A DNA stretch of 12,133 nt from contig JAQUDY010000020.1 in assembly GCA_028685445.1 (NCBI GenBank), forward strand, positions 1-12,133, read 5' to 3'. The notes below the pieces were generated by a model, which was not told the DNA's origin, ran no database searches, and worked only from the letters and a program-made list of their open reading frames with translations. Position 1 is the first letter of the stretch. The number at the start of each line of letters is the position of its first letter. The translations under genes were made by a program, and so were the position numbers. The DNA is from Bacilli bacterium. Its GTDB lineage: Bacteria > Bacillota_I > Bacilli_A > RF39 > UBA660. Of the stretch, positions 1 through 6,063 are shown one piece after another.

Positions 1-1468
1 CAAATTCATCGCCTATACTTGTACCAAAAGCGGTTATTAAACTTCTTATTTCTTCATTTCCTAAAATTTTATCTAATCTTGATTTTTCTACGTTTAATAT
101 TTTTCCTTTTATTGGAAGAATAGCTTGAGTTTTAGGGTTTCTACCAAGTTTTGATGACCCCATAGCAGAATCCCCTTCTACTATAAACAATTCTCTTTCT
201 AAAGGATCTTTACTAGAACAATCTGCCAACTTTCCCCACTGATTAGTTAAATCAAGTCCACCTTTTGTTCGAGATAATTCTCGTGCTTTTTTTGCAGCTA
301 AGCGTGCATGAGAAGCCATTAATGATTTATCTAAAATTTGTTTTGCTACATCAGGGTTTTCCATTAAGAATCTTTCTAAACCTTCACCAAAAATATCTGA
401 TGCAATTTTTCTTACTTCCGTATTTCCTAAACGCCCTTTTGTTTGCCCTTCAAATTGAGGATTAGGATGTTTACAAGAAATTACAATTGTTAATCCTTCG
501 CGGACATCATCTCCTGTTAAAGATTCATCGTTTTCTTTTAAAAATTTGTTTTTACGAGCATAATTATTTATTATTCTGGTTAGTGAGTTTCTAACTCCTT
601 CTTCATGTGTTCCCCCATCTCCTGTGTTTATATTATTTACAAAAGATAATGTTGAATTATTATAGGATTCGTTGTATTGGAAGCTTACTTCTATAGATAT
701 TTCTTCCTTTACGCCTTCAATATAAACTATTTCTTCATGAATAGGTCGATGGTTTCTATTTAAATAAATAATGTATTCTTTTAACCCGCCATTATATAAA
801 AATTCTTCTTTTTTACTTTCAATTTCACGGTCATCTACCAAAATGATCCTTAATCCTTTATTTAAAAATGCTAATTCTCTTACCCTATTTTTTAAAATTT
901 CATAATCAAAAATTGTTGTTTCTTGAAATATTTCAGGATCCGGTTTAAAAGTAACTGTTGTTCCTGTTCGTTCTTTATCACACTTTGCAATTACTTTTAA
1001 TGGTTCAAGAGCTTTTCCACCATTTTCAAAACGAATAAAATGAACTTTTTCGTTTTGATAAATTGTTACTTCTACAAATGAACTTAAAGCATTTACAACA
1101 GAAGCTCCTACTCCATGTAATCCACCAGATACTTTATATCCTCCACCACCAAATTTTCCTCCTGCATGCAAAACAGTATAAACAGTTTCTACAGTTGAAA
1201 GACCTGTTTTCGAGTGTATTCCTGTGGGTATCCCACGCCCATCATCTTTTATTGTAATAGAGTTATCTTTATTAATTATTATTTCAATATCATCACAGTA
1301 TCCAGCTAAAGCTTCATCTATAGCATTATCAACTATTTCCCATACTAAATGATGTAAACCTCTACCACTTGTTGTACCAATATACATACCTGGTCTTTTT
1401 CGAATAGCTTCTAATCCCTCTAAGACTTGAATATCTTCTTCATTATATTTCATTTCATTTTTATTCAT
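1..1468 (-). CDS. gyrB: DNA gyrase subunit B, 3'-truncated by the window edge
   Basis: ATPase subunit of DNA gyrase, which with GyrA introduces negative supercoils. The reading frame is open from the ATG at 1468-1466 to base 1 (489 codons); I translated it through and found no frameshift. It shows the GHKL ATPase elements ([38 protein letters not shown]), the transducer-region motif [29 protein letters not shown], and the TOPRIM start VEGDSA at about residues 430-435, then [12 protein letters not shown]. The last visible residues are GDEF; the rest of TOPRIM and the C-terminal GyrA-binding part, roughly 150 residues, lie outside. A strong SD (GAGGTGG) sits just before the ATG, and the start overlaps the recF stop by 8 bp, implying translational coupling. 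One oddity is Met436, where family members usually have Gly (EGDSAGGS). ParE is the alternative, but the position after recF favours GyrB. Confidence 0.96.
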   Translation of the reverse strand, partial: MNKNEMKYNEEDIQVLEGLEAIRKRPGMYIGTTSGRGLHHLVWEIVDNAIDEALAGYCDDIEIIINKDNSITIKDDGRGIPTGIHSKTGLSTVETVYTVLHAGGKFGGGGYKVSGGLHGVGASVVNALSSFVEVTIYQNEKVHFIRFENGGKALEPLKVIAKCDKERTGTTVTFKPDPEIFQETTIFDYEILKNRVRELAFLNKGLRIILVDDREIESKKEEFLYNGGLKEYIIYLNRNHRPIHEEIVYIEGVKEEISIEVSFQYNESYNNSTLSFVNNINTGDGGTHEEGVRNSLTRIINNYARKNKFLKENDESLTGDDVREGLTIVISCKHPNPQFEGQTKGRLGNTEVRKIASDIFGEGLERFLMENPDVAKQILDKSLMASHARLAAKKARELSRTKGGLDLTNQWGKLADCSSKDPLERELFIVEGDSAMGSSKLGRNPKTQAILPIKGKILNVEKSRLDKILGNEEIRSLITAFGTSIGDEF

Positions 1469-2558
1469 AATTTTCCACCTCAATTTTTTTTGTAGTTAAT
1501 TTAAATATTTTACTATTAGATAATGTTTTTTGATCCAAATAATCTAAATCTGTGGTAGTTATAAATATTTGGATATTTTTTTTAAAGAAACGAATGATTC
1601 TTTTTATTTTTTCTTTATCTAATTCACTAAAAAGATCATCTAATATTAAAATAGGCATTGTTTTGGTTTTTTGATAAAAAATACTAACTTCTGATAACTT
1701 AAATGATATGATTGCGTTTTTTTGTTCACCTTCTGACAAAAAATCTTTTGCTAAATACTCATTATAATAAAAAATAAAGTCATCTAAATGAATACCATAA
1801 TGTGTTTTTCCATAATTTAAATCTCTACTAAAATTTTTTTGATATTTTTTAACTAAAGATTCTTTTGTTTCTTCGTTATAATCAGATATGTAATTAATAA
1901 ATAAACCTTCTTTTTTTGTTATTTTTTTAAAATTAATATTTATGTTTTCATTTATTAAATTTATATAATCTTTACGAATATTAAAAATTTGAATACCATA
2001 ATCTATTAACTTTTCAGTTAGTATATTTAAAAAATTTGTTGGTATCATACTATTTATCAACATTGATTTTAAATAACTATTTCTTTGTTTCAATACTTTA
2101 TTGTAATTTGATAAAAGTTTTAAATATGTGTTGTCCAATTGAGAAATTTCCATATTTAATAGCTTTCTTCGAATACTAGGACTATCTTTTATCATTCTTA
2201 AATCCTCTTGGTTAAATAAAATAACATTTATTTTTGATATATAATCACTAATTTTATTAACTTGATTATTATCGATAAAAGCTTTTTTACCTTGTTGATT
2301 TAAAATTATTTTATATGTGTTTTTATAGCGATTTGATATTATACCTATTATTGATGTTGTATCACTTTCTGTATTAATCAAAACTGAATCGTCATATGTT
2401 CTAAAAGATTTAGTTAATGCTAAATAATAGATTGCTTCTACTATATTTGTTTTCCCAAGGCCATTATTTCCTATTATAATATTTTTTGTTTTAGAAAATT
2501 CTAAATTAAGTGATTTAAAACTTCTGAAATTACGCATTTCTAAATTTAATATTTGCAT
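1461..2558 (-). CDS. recF: DNA replication and repair protein RecF
   Basis: ABC/SMC-type ATPase that, with RecO and RecR, helps load RecA at single-strand gaps and stalled forks. The 365 residues match the family's usual length. Visible elements: N-terminal LRNFRSF-like segment ([11 protein letters not shown]), Walker [10 protein letters not shown] at residues 30-38, the RecF-typical [17 protein letters not shown] at 119-135, the signature loop LSEGEQK at 274-280 (the usual RecF form is SxGQQ), and Walker B plus D-loop [12 protein letters not shown] at 303-314. The central helical arm is rich in Lys, Asn and Ile, as expected from base composition. The start ATG follows an AGAGGG SD. A 101-bp gap separates it from the upstream ComK-like gene and carries its own extended -10 promoter, so recF-gyrB can probably be transcribed apart from dnaA-dnaN. 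The stop lies inside the gyrB start region. Confidence 0.97.
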   Translation of the reverse strand: MQILNLEMRNFRSFKSLNLEFSKTKNIIIGNNGLGKTNIVEAIYYLALTKSFRTYDDSVLINTESDTTSIIGIISNRYKNTYKIILNQQGKKAFIDNNQVNKISDYISKINVILFNQEDLRMIKDSPSIRRKLLNMEISQLDNTYLKLLSNYNKVLKQRNSYLKSMLINSMIPTNFLNILTEKLIDYGIQIFNIRKDYINLINENININFKKITKKEGLFINYISDYNEETKESLVKKYQKNFSRDLNYGKTHYGIHLDDFIFYYNEYLAKDFLSEGEQKNAIISFKLSEVSIFYQKTKTMPILILDDLFSELDKEKIKRIIRFFKKNIQIFITTTDLDYLDQKTLSNSKIFKLTTKKIEVENYE

Positions 2559-2589
2559 TTAAAACCCTCTTTTAAGACCTATAATAATA

Positions 2590-2622
2590 AAATAGGTATA
2601 TTGAGTACACCTATACCTATTT
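2590..2622. repeat. 11-bp perfect inverted repeat, candidate operator of recF-gyrB
   Basis: On the plus strand the arms are AAATAGGTATA (2590-2600) and TATACCTATTT (2612-2622), separated by 11 bp. The dyad begins two bases downstream of a consensus extended -10 (2625-2633), so it covers the expected transcription start and early leader of recF. That position favours a DNA operator bound by a dimeric regulator over a terminator, and the stretch after it on the minus strand (TATTATTATAGG) is not a clean T-run. A leader hairpin in RNA is the alternative, although the predicted start would lie within one arm. Confidence 0.6.
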
Positions 2623-2624
2623 AA

Positions 2625-2633
2625 ATTATAACA
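2625..2633 (-). promoter_or_regulatory. Extended -10 promoter for recF-gyrB
   Basis: The minus strand reads TG-T-TATAAT, a perfect extended -10 (TGnTATAAT). The -35 position 17 bp upstream (2648-2653) reads TTTAAA, which is weak but tolerable for extended -10 promoters. The predicted start near 2618 gives a leader of about 60 nt to the recF ATG. Confidence 0.6.
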
Positions 2634-2634
2634 C

Positions 2635-2669
2635 AAAACAATGCTTTTTTAAAGGAATTTTATTGTTTT
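2635..2669 (-). terminator. Possible weak terminator at the end of the comK-like gene
   Basis: Arms AAAACAAT (2635-2642) and ATTGTTTT (2662-2669) form an 8-bp stem that includes the comK-like stop codon. The 19-nt loop contains a small inner CTTT/AAAG stem. On the minus strand the distal arm ends in TTTT and then GTG, so the U-tract is poor. It also overlaps the spacer of the recF promoter. Weakly supported. Confidence 0.3.
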
Positions 2670-3109
2670 TTAGATCTTTTTTTTATAGCTGATTCAAGCA
2701 ATGCAGCTCGCAATATTTGATTTTTTAAAATATTTTCAGAAATTGATAATTCTAATTTTTCTTTATTTAAAAACTCTAATATTATTTTGTCTTCTTTTAA
2801 ATAATATTTATTTATATTATTTAAACTTATCCAACTACATTCTTTTAATCTAGGAGAAGTAGTTGGAAAAAAAATAACATTATTTTCCTCAGAGACTATT
2901 ATTGGTACTTTATAGTTAATACCTGTTAATGCTGTTGCTCCTTTTTGTCTACCTTCCATAGTACTTCCATAATACTTACAACTATTATCCATAATTTTAG
3001 AAACTGGTTTTTCTAAAATGAAACAATCTTTCCCTTCATAGACAATAGATTGATTATAATTATAAGGTAAAACTGCTAATGTTTTATCATTAATTTCATA
3101 TTCCTGCAT
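2660..3109 (-). CDS. ComK-family transcription factor, short form
   Basis: Resembles ComK, the competence master regulator that binds AT-boxes (AAAA-N5-TTTT) and activates DNA-uptake genes in Bacillus and relatives. The likeness covers the whole core: YEINDKTLAVLP (4-15), DNSCKYYGSTMEGRQKGAT (41-59; B. subtilis has DRSCRFFGSSYAGRKAGT), VPIIVSEENNVIFFPTTSP (68-86), CSWISLNNINKY (91-102) and NQILRAALLE (130-139; B. subtilis NQVYRTAWLR). At 149 residues it is about 40 shorter than B. subtilis ComK and ends right after that last core helix. It therefore lacks the C-terminal tail that in B. subtilis carries the MecA-binding motif and activation function. It occupies the dnaN-recF slot where Bacillus has yaaA. 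The start follows a very strong SD (GGGGGTGATC) held in a hairpin. The family call is firm; a role in competence is inference, and it could act as a DNA-binding repressor or on a different regulon. Confidence 0.88.
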   Translation of the reverse strand: MQEYEINDKTLAVLPYNYNQSIVYEGKDCFILEKPVSKIMDNSCKYYGSTMEGRQKGATALTGINYKVPIIVSEENNVIFFPTTSPRLKECSWISLNNINKYYLKEDKIILEFLNKEKLELSISENILKNQILRAALLESAIKKRSKKQ

Positions 3110-3128
3110 CTGATCACCCCCTGACCAG
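3110..3128 (-). promoter_or_regulatory. Ribosome-binding site inside a 7-bp hairpin, comK-like gene
   Basis: The mRNA reads CUGGUCA-GGGGG-UGAUCAG directly before the AUG. The outer heptamers pair over seven positions (one G-U pair), leaving five G in the loop. The SD run GGGGGUGAUC matches the 16S anti-SD complement GGAGGUGAUC at 9 of 10 positions and lies half in the loop and half in the 3' arm. This is a plausible on/off element for translation and a conspicuous G/C patch in AT-rich surroundings. Confidence 0.55.
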
Positions 3129-3133
3129 TTACT

Positions 3134-3142
3134 CTTATAACA
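3134..3142 (-). promoter_or_regulatory. Candidate extended -10 upstream of the comK-like gene
   Basis: The minus strand reads TG-T-TATAAG, five of six in the -10 plus the TG extension, and closely resembles the recF promoter (TGTTATAAT). No good -35 lies 16-18 bp upstream. Transcription from here would begin near 3127, inside the 5' arm of the SD hairpin. Confidence 0.35.
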
Positions 3143-3148
3143 TTTTTT

Positions 3149-3176
3149 TTTGTAGAATATTGTAGAATATTGTCAA
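3149..3176 (-). promoter_or_regulatory. Candidate sigma-A promoter of the comK-like gene
   Basis: A perfect TTGACA (3176-3171) is followed after 16 bp by TACAAA (3154-3149, four of six). The predicted start is near 3142, giving a leader of about 33 nt that contains the complete SD hairpin. The 10-bp tandem repeat lies within the spacer and -10. Confidence 0.45.
3151..3173. repeat. Tandem 10-bp direct repeat in the comK-like promoter
   Basis: TGTAGAATAT occurs twice without a gap (3151-3160 and 3161-3170), followed by a partial third copy TGT that runs into the -35 box. The period is close to one helical turn, as expected for a protein binding site read on one face. No known operator was recognised. 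Confidence 0.6.
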
Positions 3177-3180
3177 AAAA

Positions 3181-3203
3181 AATTAAAAATTGAATTTTTA
3201 ATT
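3181..3203. promoter_or_regulatory. Palindrome with a ComK-type AT-box; possibly also the dnaN terminator
   Basis: Perfect dyad with 11-bp arms around one central base (3192), immediately after the dnaN stop. At its heart lies AAAA-TTGAA-TTTT (3186-3198), a perfect AAAA-N5-TTTT AT-box, just upstream of the TTGACA of the comK-like promoter. B. subtilis ComK activates its own gene through such boxes, so autoregulation is plausible. On the minus strand the dyad is followed by eight T, so it may instead or also end dnaA-dnaN transcripts, though an all-AU stem is weak. A second AT-box was not found, and chance is a real possibility at this base composition. Confidence 0.4.
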
Positions 3204-4319
3204 TTAATATGTTTTTATTGGCAAAATTAATTGAATTAATGATTCATCTTTTGTTGATTTTAAAATTATTGGTTTAGTATCTGTGTTTAATAAAATTAAT
3301 AACTCTTCTTCTTCAAAAGTTTTTAATGCTTCTAGCATATATTTAGAACTAAATGAAATAGATAAATCTTTTGAATCATTTTTGTTAATTGTAACAGTTT
3401 CTTCTACTTTTCCTATTTCACTTGCATAAGATGATATCATTAATGTTTTTTCTGCTGTTTCCATTTTTACAATGTTTTTATCTTTGTTCTGTGTCAATAA
3501 AGCCGCACGATCAATGGCATGATAATATTCAGATAAAGTTGTTGTTAATATTATTTCAAAATCAGTTGGTATTAAATTTGATGTATTTGGGTAAGAACCG
3601 CTTAATAAATTAGATTGAAAACTGTAATTATCGTATTTAAATAATATTTTGTTAATAAATGGATGAATTTCCACATTACCTTCTAGAGACAATAATTTGT
3701 CTAATTCATTTATATTTTTTCCTGGAATCACCAAATCAAATGATTCATATTCTTCTGAGAGGATAAAAGTCTTTTTTGCTAATCTATAAGAATCAGTTGC
3801 AATACACTCAAGTATATTGCCATTTACTTTAAAATTAATTCCAGTTAATAACGGTCTTGATTCTTGAGTTGAAACAGCAAAGATTGTTTGATTAATTATA
3901 TTTTTTAAATCTTTACTTTCAATAATAATTGGTTTTTTGATTTCTTCTAATGAAATATGTGGATAATCCTCTAGATTTAAACAATTTAAATTAAAAATTG
4001 TATTTTCTGTACTAATAATTATTTTTAAACCATCAACAACTTCTATATTAATATCAGTATTTGGTAACTTTCTTATTATTTCTAATAAATATTTACTTTG
4101 AATTATTATACTTCCTGTTTTTTCTATATTTTTAATTTTTTCTTTTGGAATGATAGTTTTAATAGTTAAGTCACTATCGCTTGCAGTTAAATATAATCCT
4201 TCTTTAGTTAAATCAAATCTAACTCCATTTAATATAGGAATTATATTTCGTGGAGAAATAGCTCTCATTACATTTGTTAAACTTCCTAATATTTCATTTC
4301 TTTCTATTAATAATTTCAT
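3204..4319 (-). CDS. dnaN: DNA polymerase III beta subunit (sliding clamp)
   Basis: Ring-shaped homodimer that tethers DNA polymerase III to the template and recruits repair polymerases, ligase and mismatch-repair proteins. The 371 residues match the family. The N-terminus MKLLIERNEILGSLTNVMRAISPRNIIPILNGV and the C-terminus LILPIKTY (B. subtilis LILPVRTY) are diagnostic. In between, SRPLLTGINF, ATDSYRLAKK and the third-domain FSSKYMLEALKTF are typical clamp segments. The start follows an AAGAAGG SD. It is transcribed with dnaA across a 117-bp spacer that contains DnaA boxes, so origin complexes could affect its expression. The stop directly abuts a palindrome, and the ComK-like gene follows 94 bp downstream. 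Confidence 0.98.
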   Translation of the reverse strand: MKLLIERNEILGSLTNVMRAISPRNIIPILNGVRFDLTKEGLYLTASDSDLTIKTIIPKEKIKNIEKTGSIIIQSKYLLEIIRKLPNTDINIEVVDGLKIIISTENTIFNLNCLNLEDYPHISLEEIKKPIIIESKDLKNIINQTIFAVSTQESRPLLTGINFKVNGNILECIATDSYRLAKKTFILSEEYESFDLVIPGKNINELDKLLSLEGNVEIHPFINKILFKYDNYSFQSNLLSGSYPNTSNLIPTDFEIILTTTLSEYYHAIDRAALLTQNKDKNIVKMETAEKTLMISSYASEIGKVEETVTINKNDSKDLSISFSSKYMLEALKTFEEEELLILLNTDTKPIILKSTKDESLIQLILPIKTY

Positions 4320-4341
4320 TGTATACCTTCTTTCTTTTTAA

Positions 4342-4357
4342 TTATTATTATTATTAG
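4342..4357. repeat. Triplet-phased TTA/TAT array next to a DnaA box
   Basis: On the plus strand four TAT triplets end in TAG (4343-4357), nine bases before the DnaA box at 4367-4375. In B. subtilis the DnaA-trio element (5'-[T/A]A[G/A] repeats) lies at the same place, after dnaA and beside a DnaA box, and directs strand opening. Here the box-proximal triplet is a proper TAG; the others keep T-A but end in T. It may be a variant trio element and unwinding site, or just a simple repeat. Confidence 0.4.
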
Positions 4358-4366
4358 TGTTCATTT

Positions 4367-4375
4367 TGTGGAAAA
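4367..4375 (-). promoter_or_regulatory. DnaA box, dnaA-dnaN spacer (inner)
   Basis: The minus strand reads TTTTCCACA, one mismatch to TTATCCACA. It is oriented toward the triplet array. Confidence 0.65.
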
Positions 4376-4411
4376 CATATAGTTTTCAAGATTTATTCTA
4401 TAAAAAGTGTG

Positions 4412-4420
4412 TGTTGATAA
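4412..4420 (-). promoter_or_regulatory. DnaA box, dnaA-dnaN spacer (outer)
   Basis: The minus strand reads TTATCAACA, one mismatch to TTATCCACA and identical to the two best boxes on the other side of dnaA. It lies 17 bp past the dnaA stop. Confidence 0.7.
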
Positions 4421-4436
4421 ATCTGAGTTATCTTCA

Positions 4437-5786
4437 TTAATTAACAATTTTATTTTTAATTTCCTTTAATTTATTTTTTAATTTTTCATTATTATTTAAT
4501 TCCTTTGCTATTTTTTCACAAGAGTGTAATACAGTTGAATGATCTCTATTTCCAAATTCTAGTCCTATCTTTACAATAGTTTCTTCTGTTGTCATTCTAG
4601 ATAAGTACATAGCAATTTGTCGTGGATAACTGATATTAGCGTGTCTTTTTTTACTTTTTAAATCTTCAATTGTTATATTATAATAATCAGCAACTGCTTT
4701 TTGAATTTTTGTAATATTATTTGTTATGTATATAGATTTACCAATATAATCTTTTAGTGCTTCAACCGCGAAATCTAAATTTATTTCTTTTGGACACATT
4801 ATTGCAGCATACGCGTATAATCTTGTTATAGCACCTTCTAAATGTCTAACATCATTTTCACAATTTGTAGCTATATATTCAATAACTTCATTCTTAACTA
4901 AATTAGCAACTTCATGACCTACCATTTTATCTTTTAATATTTTACATCTAAGTTCGAAGTTTGGAGGGAAAATATCAACTGTTAATCCCCATCTGAACCT
5001 AGTTCTAAGTCTATCTTCTAATAATTTTAAATCATCTGGTGATCTATCAGAACTAATAATTATTTGCTTGTTAGAATCATATAAAGTATTAAAAGTATGA
5101 AAAAATTCATGTTGAGTTTTTTCTGCGCCTCCTAAAAATTGAATATCATCAATTAATAGGACATCAATGTTTCTATATTTTTCTTTAAAATGATCAACAA
5201 TGTCAAAATTATTATTTTCTTTTTTATTAATCCCAATAAAATCAGCAATAAATTCTTCACTAGTAACATATAATACTTTTTTCTCACTGTTATTAATAAC
5301 GTAATTGCCAATAGCGTGCATTAAATGGGTTTTACCTAGTCCACTTTTACCATGAATAAACAAAGGATTATATATTTTACCAGGCTGCTCAGCAACAGCA
5401 ACCGCTGCTGTTTGTGCAAAACGATTACTCTCGCCTATTACAAAATTTTCAAATGTGTATTTAGAATTGAGGTTAGAATTAAGATTACTATACGTAGTAT
5501 CAATGTTTTTTTCATCTATTTCATTATCAGAATCTTTAATTTCTTCTTCTACTATAAAATCTAAATCAAAACTATTTCCAGTAATACCTACTAAAATTTC
5601 GTCAATTAAATCATAATATGTTTCGTTTAAAAATTTTTTATGAAAAGACATAGGAACTTGAATTAATAGCTTATTATTTTCATTTTTGATTAGCTTAGTT
5701 TCTTTAAACCAGGTATCAAATGAAACAGAAGAAATTTTACTTTTAATAACATCAAGAAAATTATTCCATAAAATACTATTTTCCAT
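4437..5786 (-). CDS. dnaA: Chromosomal replication initiator DnaA
   Basis: AAA+ ATPase that binds DnaA boxes and opens oriC; also a transcription factor for its own promoter. All four domains are present in 449 residues. Domain I (1 to about 75) is the helicase and regulator contact region and contains SFDTWF. A short, Asn- and Asp-rich domain II follows. Domain III carries Walker A GKSGLGKT (146-153), Walker B LLIDDIQFLGG (210-220), sensor 1 IIISSDRSP (242-250), the Arg-finger stretch LEDRLRTRF (256-264) and sensor 2 NDVRHLEGAI (311-320). Domain IV binds DNA through the helix-turn-helix with the signature GNRDHSTVLH (412-421). The start has a GGGGTGG SD five bases upstream. The promoter just upstream predicts a leader of only about 13 nt. 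Nothing is missing or unusual in the motifs. Confidence 0.99.
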   Translation of the reverse strand: MENSILWNNFLDVIKSKISSVSFDTWFKETKLIKNENNKLLIQVPMSFHKKFLNETYYDLIDEILVGITGNSFDLDFIVEEEIKDSDNEIDEKNIDTTYSNLNSNLNSKYTFENFVIGESNRFAQTAAVAVAEQPGKIYNPLFIHGKSGLGKTHLMHAIGNYVINNSEKKVLYVTSEEFIADFIGINKKENNNFDIVDHFKEKYRNIDVLLIDDIQFLGGAEKTQHEFFHTFNTLYDSNKQIIISSDRSPDDLKLLEDRLRTRFRWGLTVDIFPPNFELRCKILKDKMVGHEVANLVKNEVIEYIATNCENDVRHLEGAITRLYAYAAIMCPKEINLDFAVEALKDYIGKSIYITNNITKIQKAVADYYNITIEDLKSKKRHANISYPRQIAMYLSRMTTEETIVKIGLEFGNRDHSTVLHSCEKIAKELNNNEKLKNKLKEIKNKIVN

Positions 5787-5804
5787 TTAACCACCCCGCT
5801 TGCG

Positions 5805-5834
5805 ATTATATTTCGTACTTAATTTAATTGTAAA
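5805..5834 (-). promoter_or_regulatory. dnaA promoter
   Basis: On the minus strand TTTACA (5834-5829, five of six) is followed after 18 bp by a perfect TATAAT (5810-5805). The predicted start is near 5798, so the mRNA would begin at the SD itself (AGCGGGGTGG, 5800-5791). A leftward DnaA-box-like 9-mer lies just upstream of the -35, consistent with autoregulation. Confidence 0.7.
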
Positions 5835-5841
5835 GCTTTTT

Positions 5842-5850
5842 TGTTGAAAA
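5842..5850 (-). promoter_or_regulatory. Degenerate DnaA box beside the dnaA -35
   Basis: The minus strand reads TTTTCAACA, two mismatches to TTATCCACA, eight bases upstream of the dnaA -35. Confidence 0.45.
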
Positions 5851-5875
5851 AGAAAGCCCCCATTAATAAAAAACA

Positions 5876-5910
5876 ACTTATCAACAAGTTATAAACATAC
5901 TTATCAACAA
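5876..5910 (+). promoter_or_regulatory. Three tandem DnaA boxes at helical spacing
   Basis: TTATCAACA at 5878-5886 and 5901-5909 (one mismatch each to consensus) flank TTATAAACA at 5889-5897 (two mismatches). Start-to-start spacings are 11 and 12 bp, so all three face one side of the helix. The outer two sit in a 12-bp direct repeat (ACTTATCAACAA at 5876-5887 and 5899-5910). Confidence 0.75.
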
Positions 5911-5942
5911 CTTAAGTCTTATAATACCTAACAATAATGAAG

Positions 5943-6002
5943 TTTTCAACAATTTCCACAAAATTAATTAAACAAATAAAAAAGATATCAACAATTTCCA
6001 CA
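5943..6002 (+). repeat. 15-bp direct repeat of paired degenerate DnaA boxes, 42-bp period
   Basis: TCAACAATTTCCACA occurs exactly at 5946-5960 and 5988-6002, 42 bp apart, close to four helical turns. Each copy joins the end of one degenerate box (TTTTCAACA at 5943-5951; ATATCAACA at 5985-5993) to a second (ATTTCCACA at 5952-5960 and 5994-6002). The intervening DNA is almost purely A and T. These are likely low-affinity DnaA sites. Confidence 0.65.
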
Positions 6003-6034
6003 TTATTTTCTAAAAAAACCTTTATATAACAAGG

Positions 6035-6063
6035 TTGACTTAATTCTCAGAGTATAATATAAT
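6035..6063 (+). promoter_or_regulatory. rpmH promoter
   Basis: TTGACT (6035-6040, five of six) is followed after 17 bp by a perfect TATAAT (6058-6063). An overlapping TATAAT at 6053-6058 would leave only 12 bp of spacer, so the second is chosen. The predicted start near 6070 gives a leader of about 28 nt. This is the strongest-looking promoter in the window, as expected for a ribosomal protein gene. Confidence 0.85.

Noticed and set aside
1..1468. Possible broken gyrB, because short plus-strand open frames lie across this part
   Set aside because: Direct reading of the minus strand gives one unbroken frame with GyrB motifs throughout; the plus-strand frames are shadows.
2660..3109. yaaA (S4-domain protein) expected by gene order
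   Set aside because: The protein has no S4-like motif and is twice as long; ComK core motifs are clear.
3181..3203. A confident intrinsic terminator for dnaA-dnaN
   Set aside because: The stem is all A-U except for the centre and the central gap is one base, so stability is poor; it is kept only as an alternative reading of the AT-box palindrome.
5352..5564. Plus-strand open frame of 70 codons within dnaA, and similar frames within dnaN, mnmE, mnmG, yidC and rsmG
   Set aside because: All lie antisense to well-conserved genes, lack SD sites and recognisable motifs, and look like shadows in AT-rich coding DNA.
5876..6002. CRISPR-like or iteron plasmid repeats
   Set aside because: Repeats are short, few and match DnaA-box variants; the context is a chromosomal origin and there is no Rep gene.
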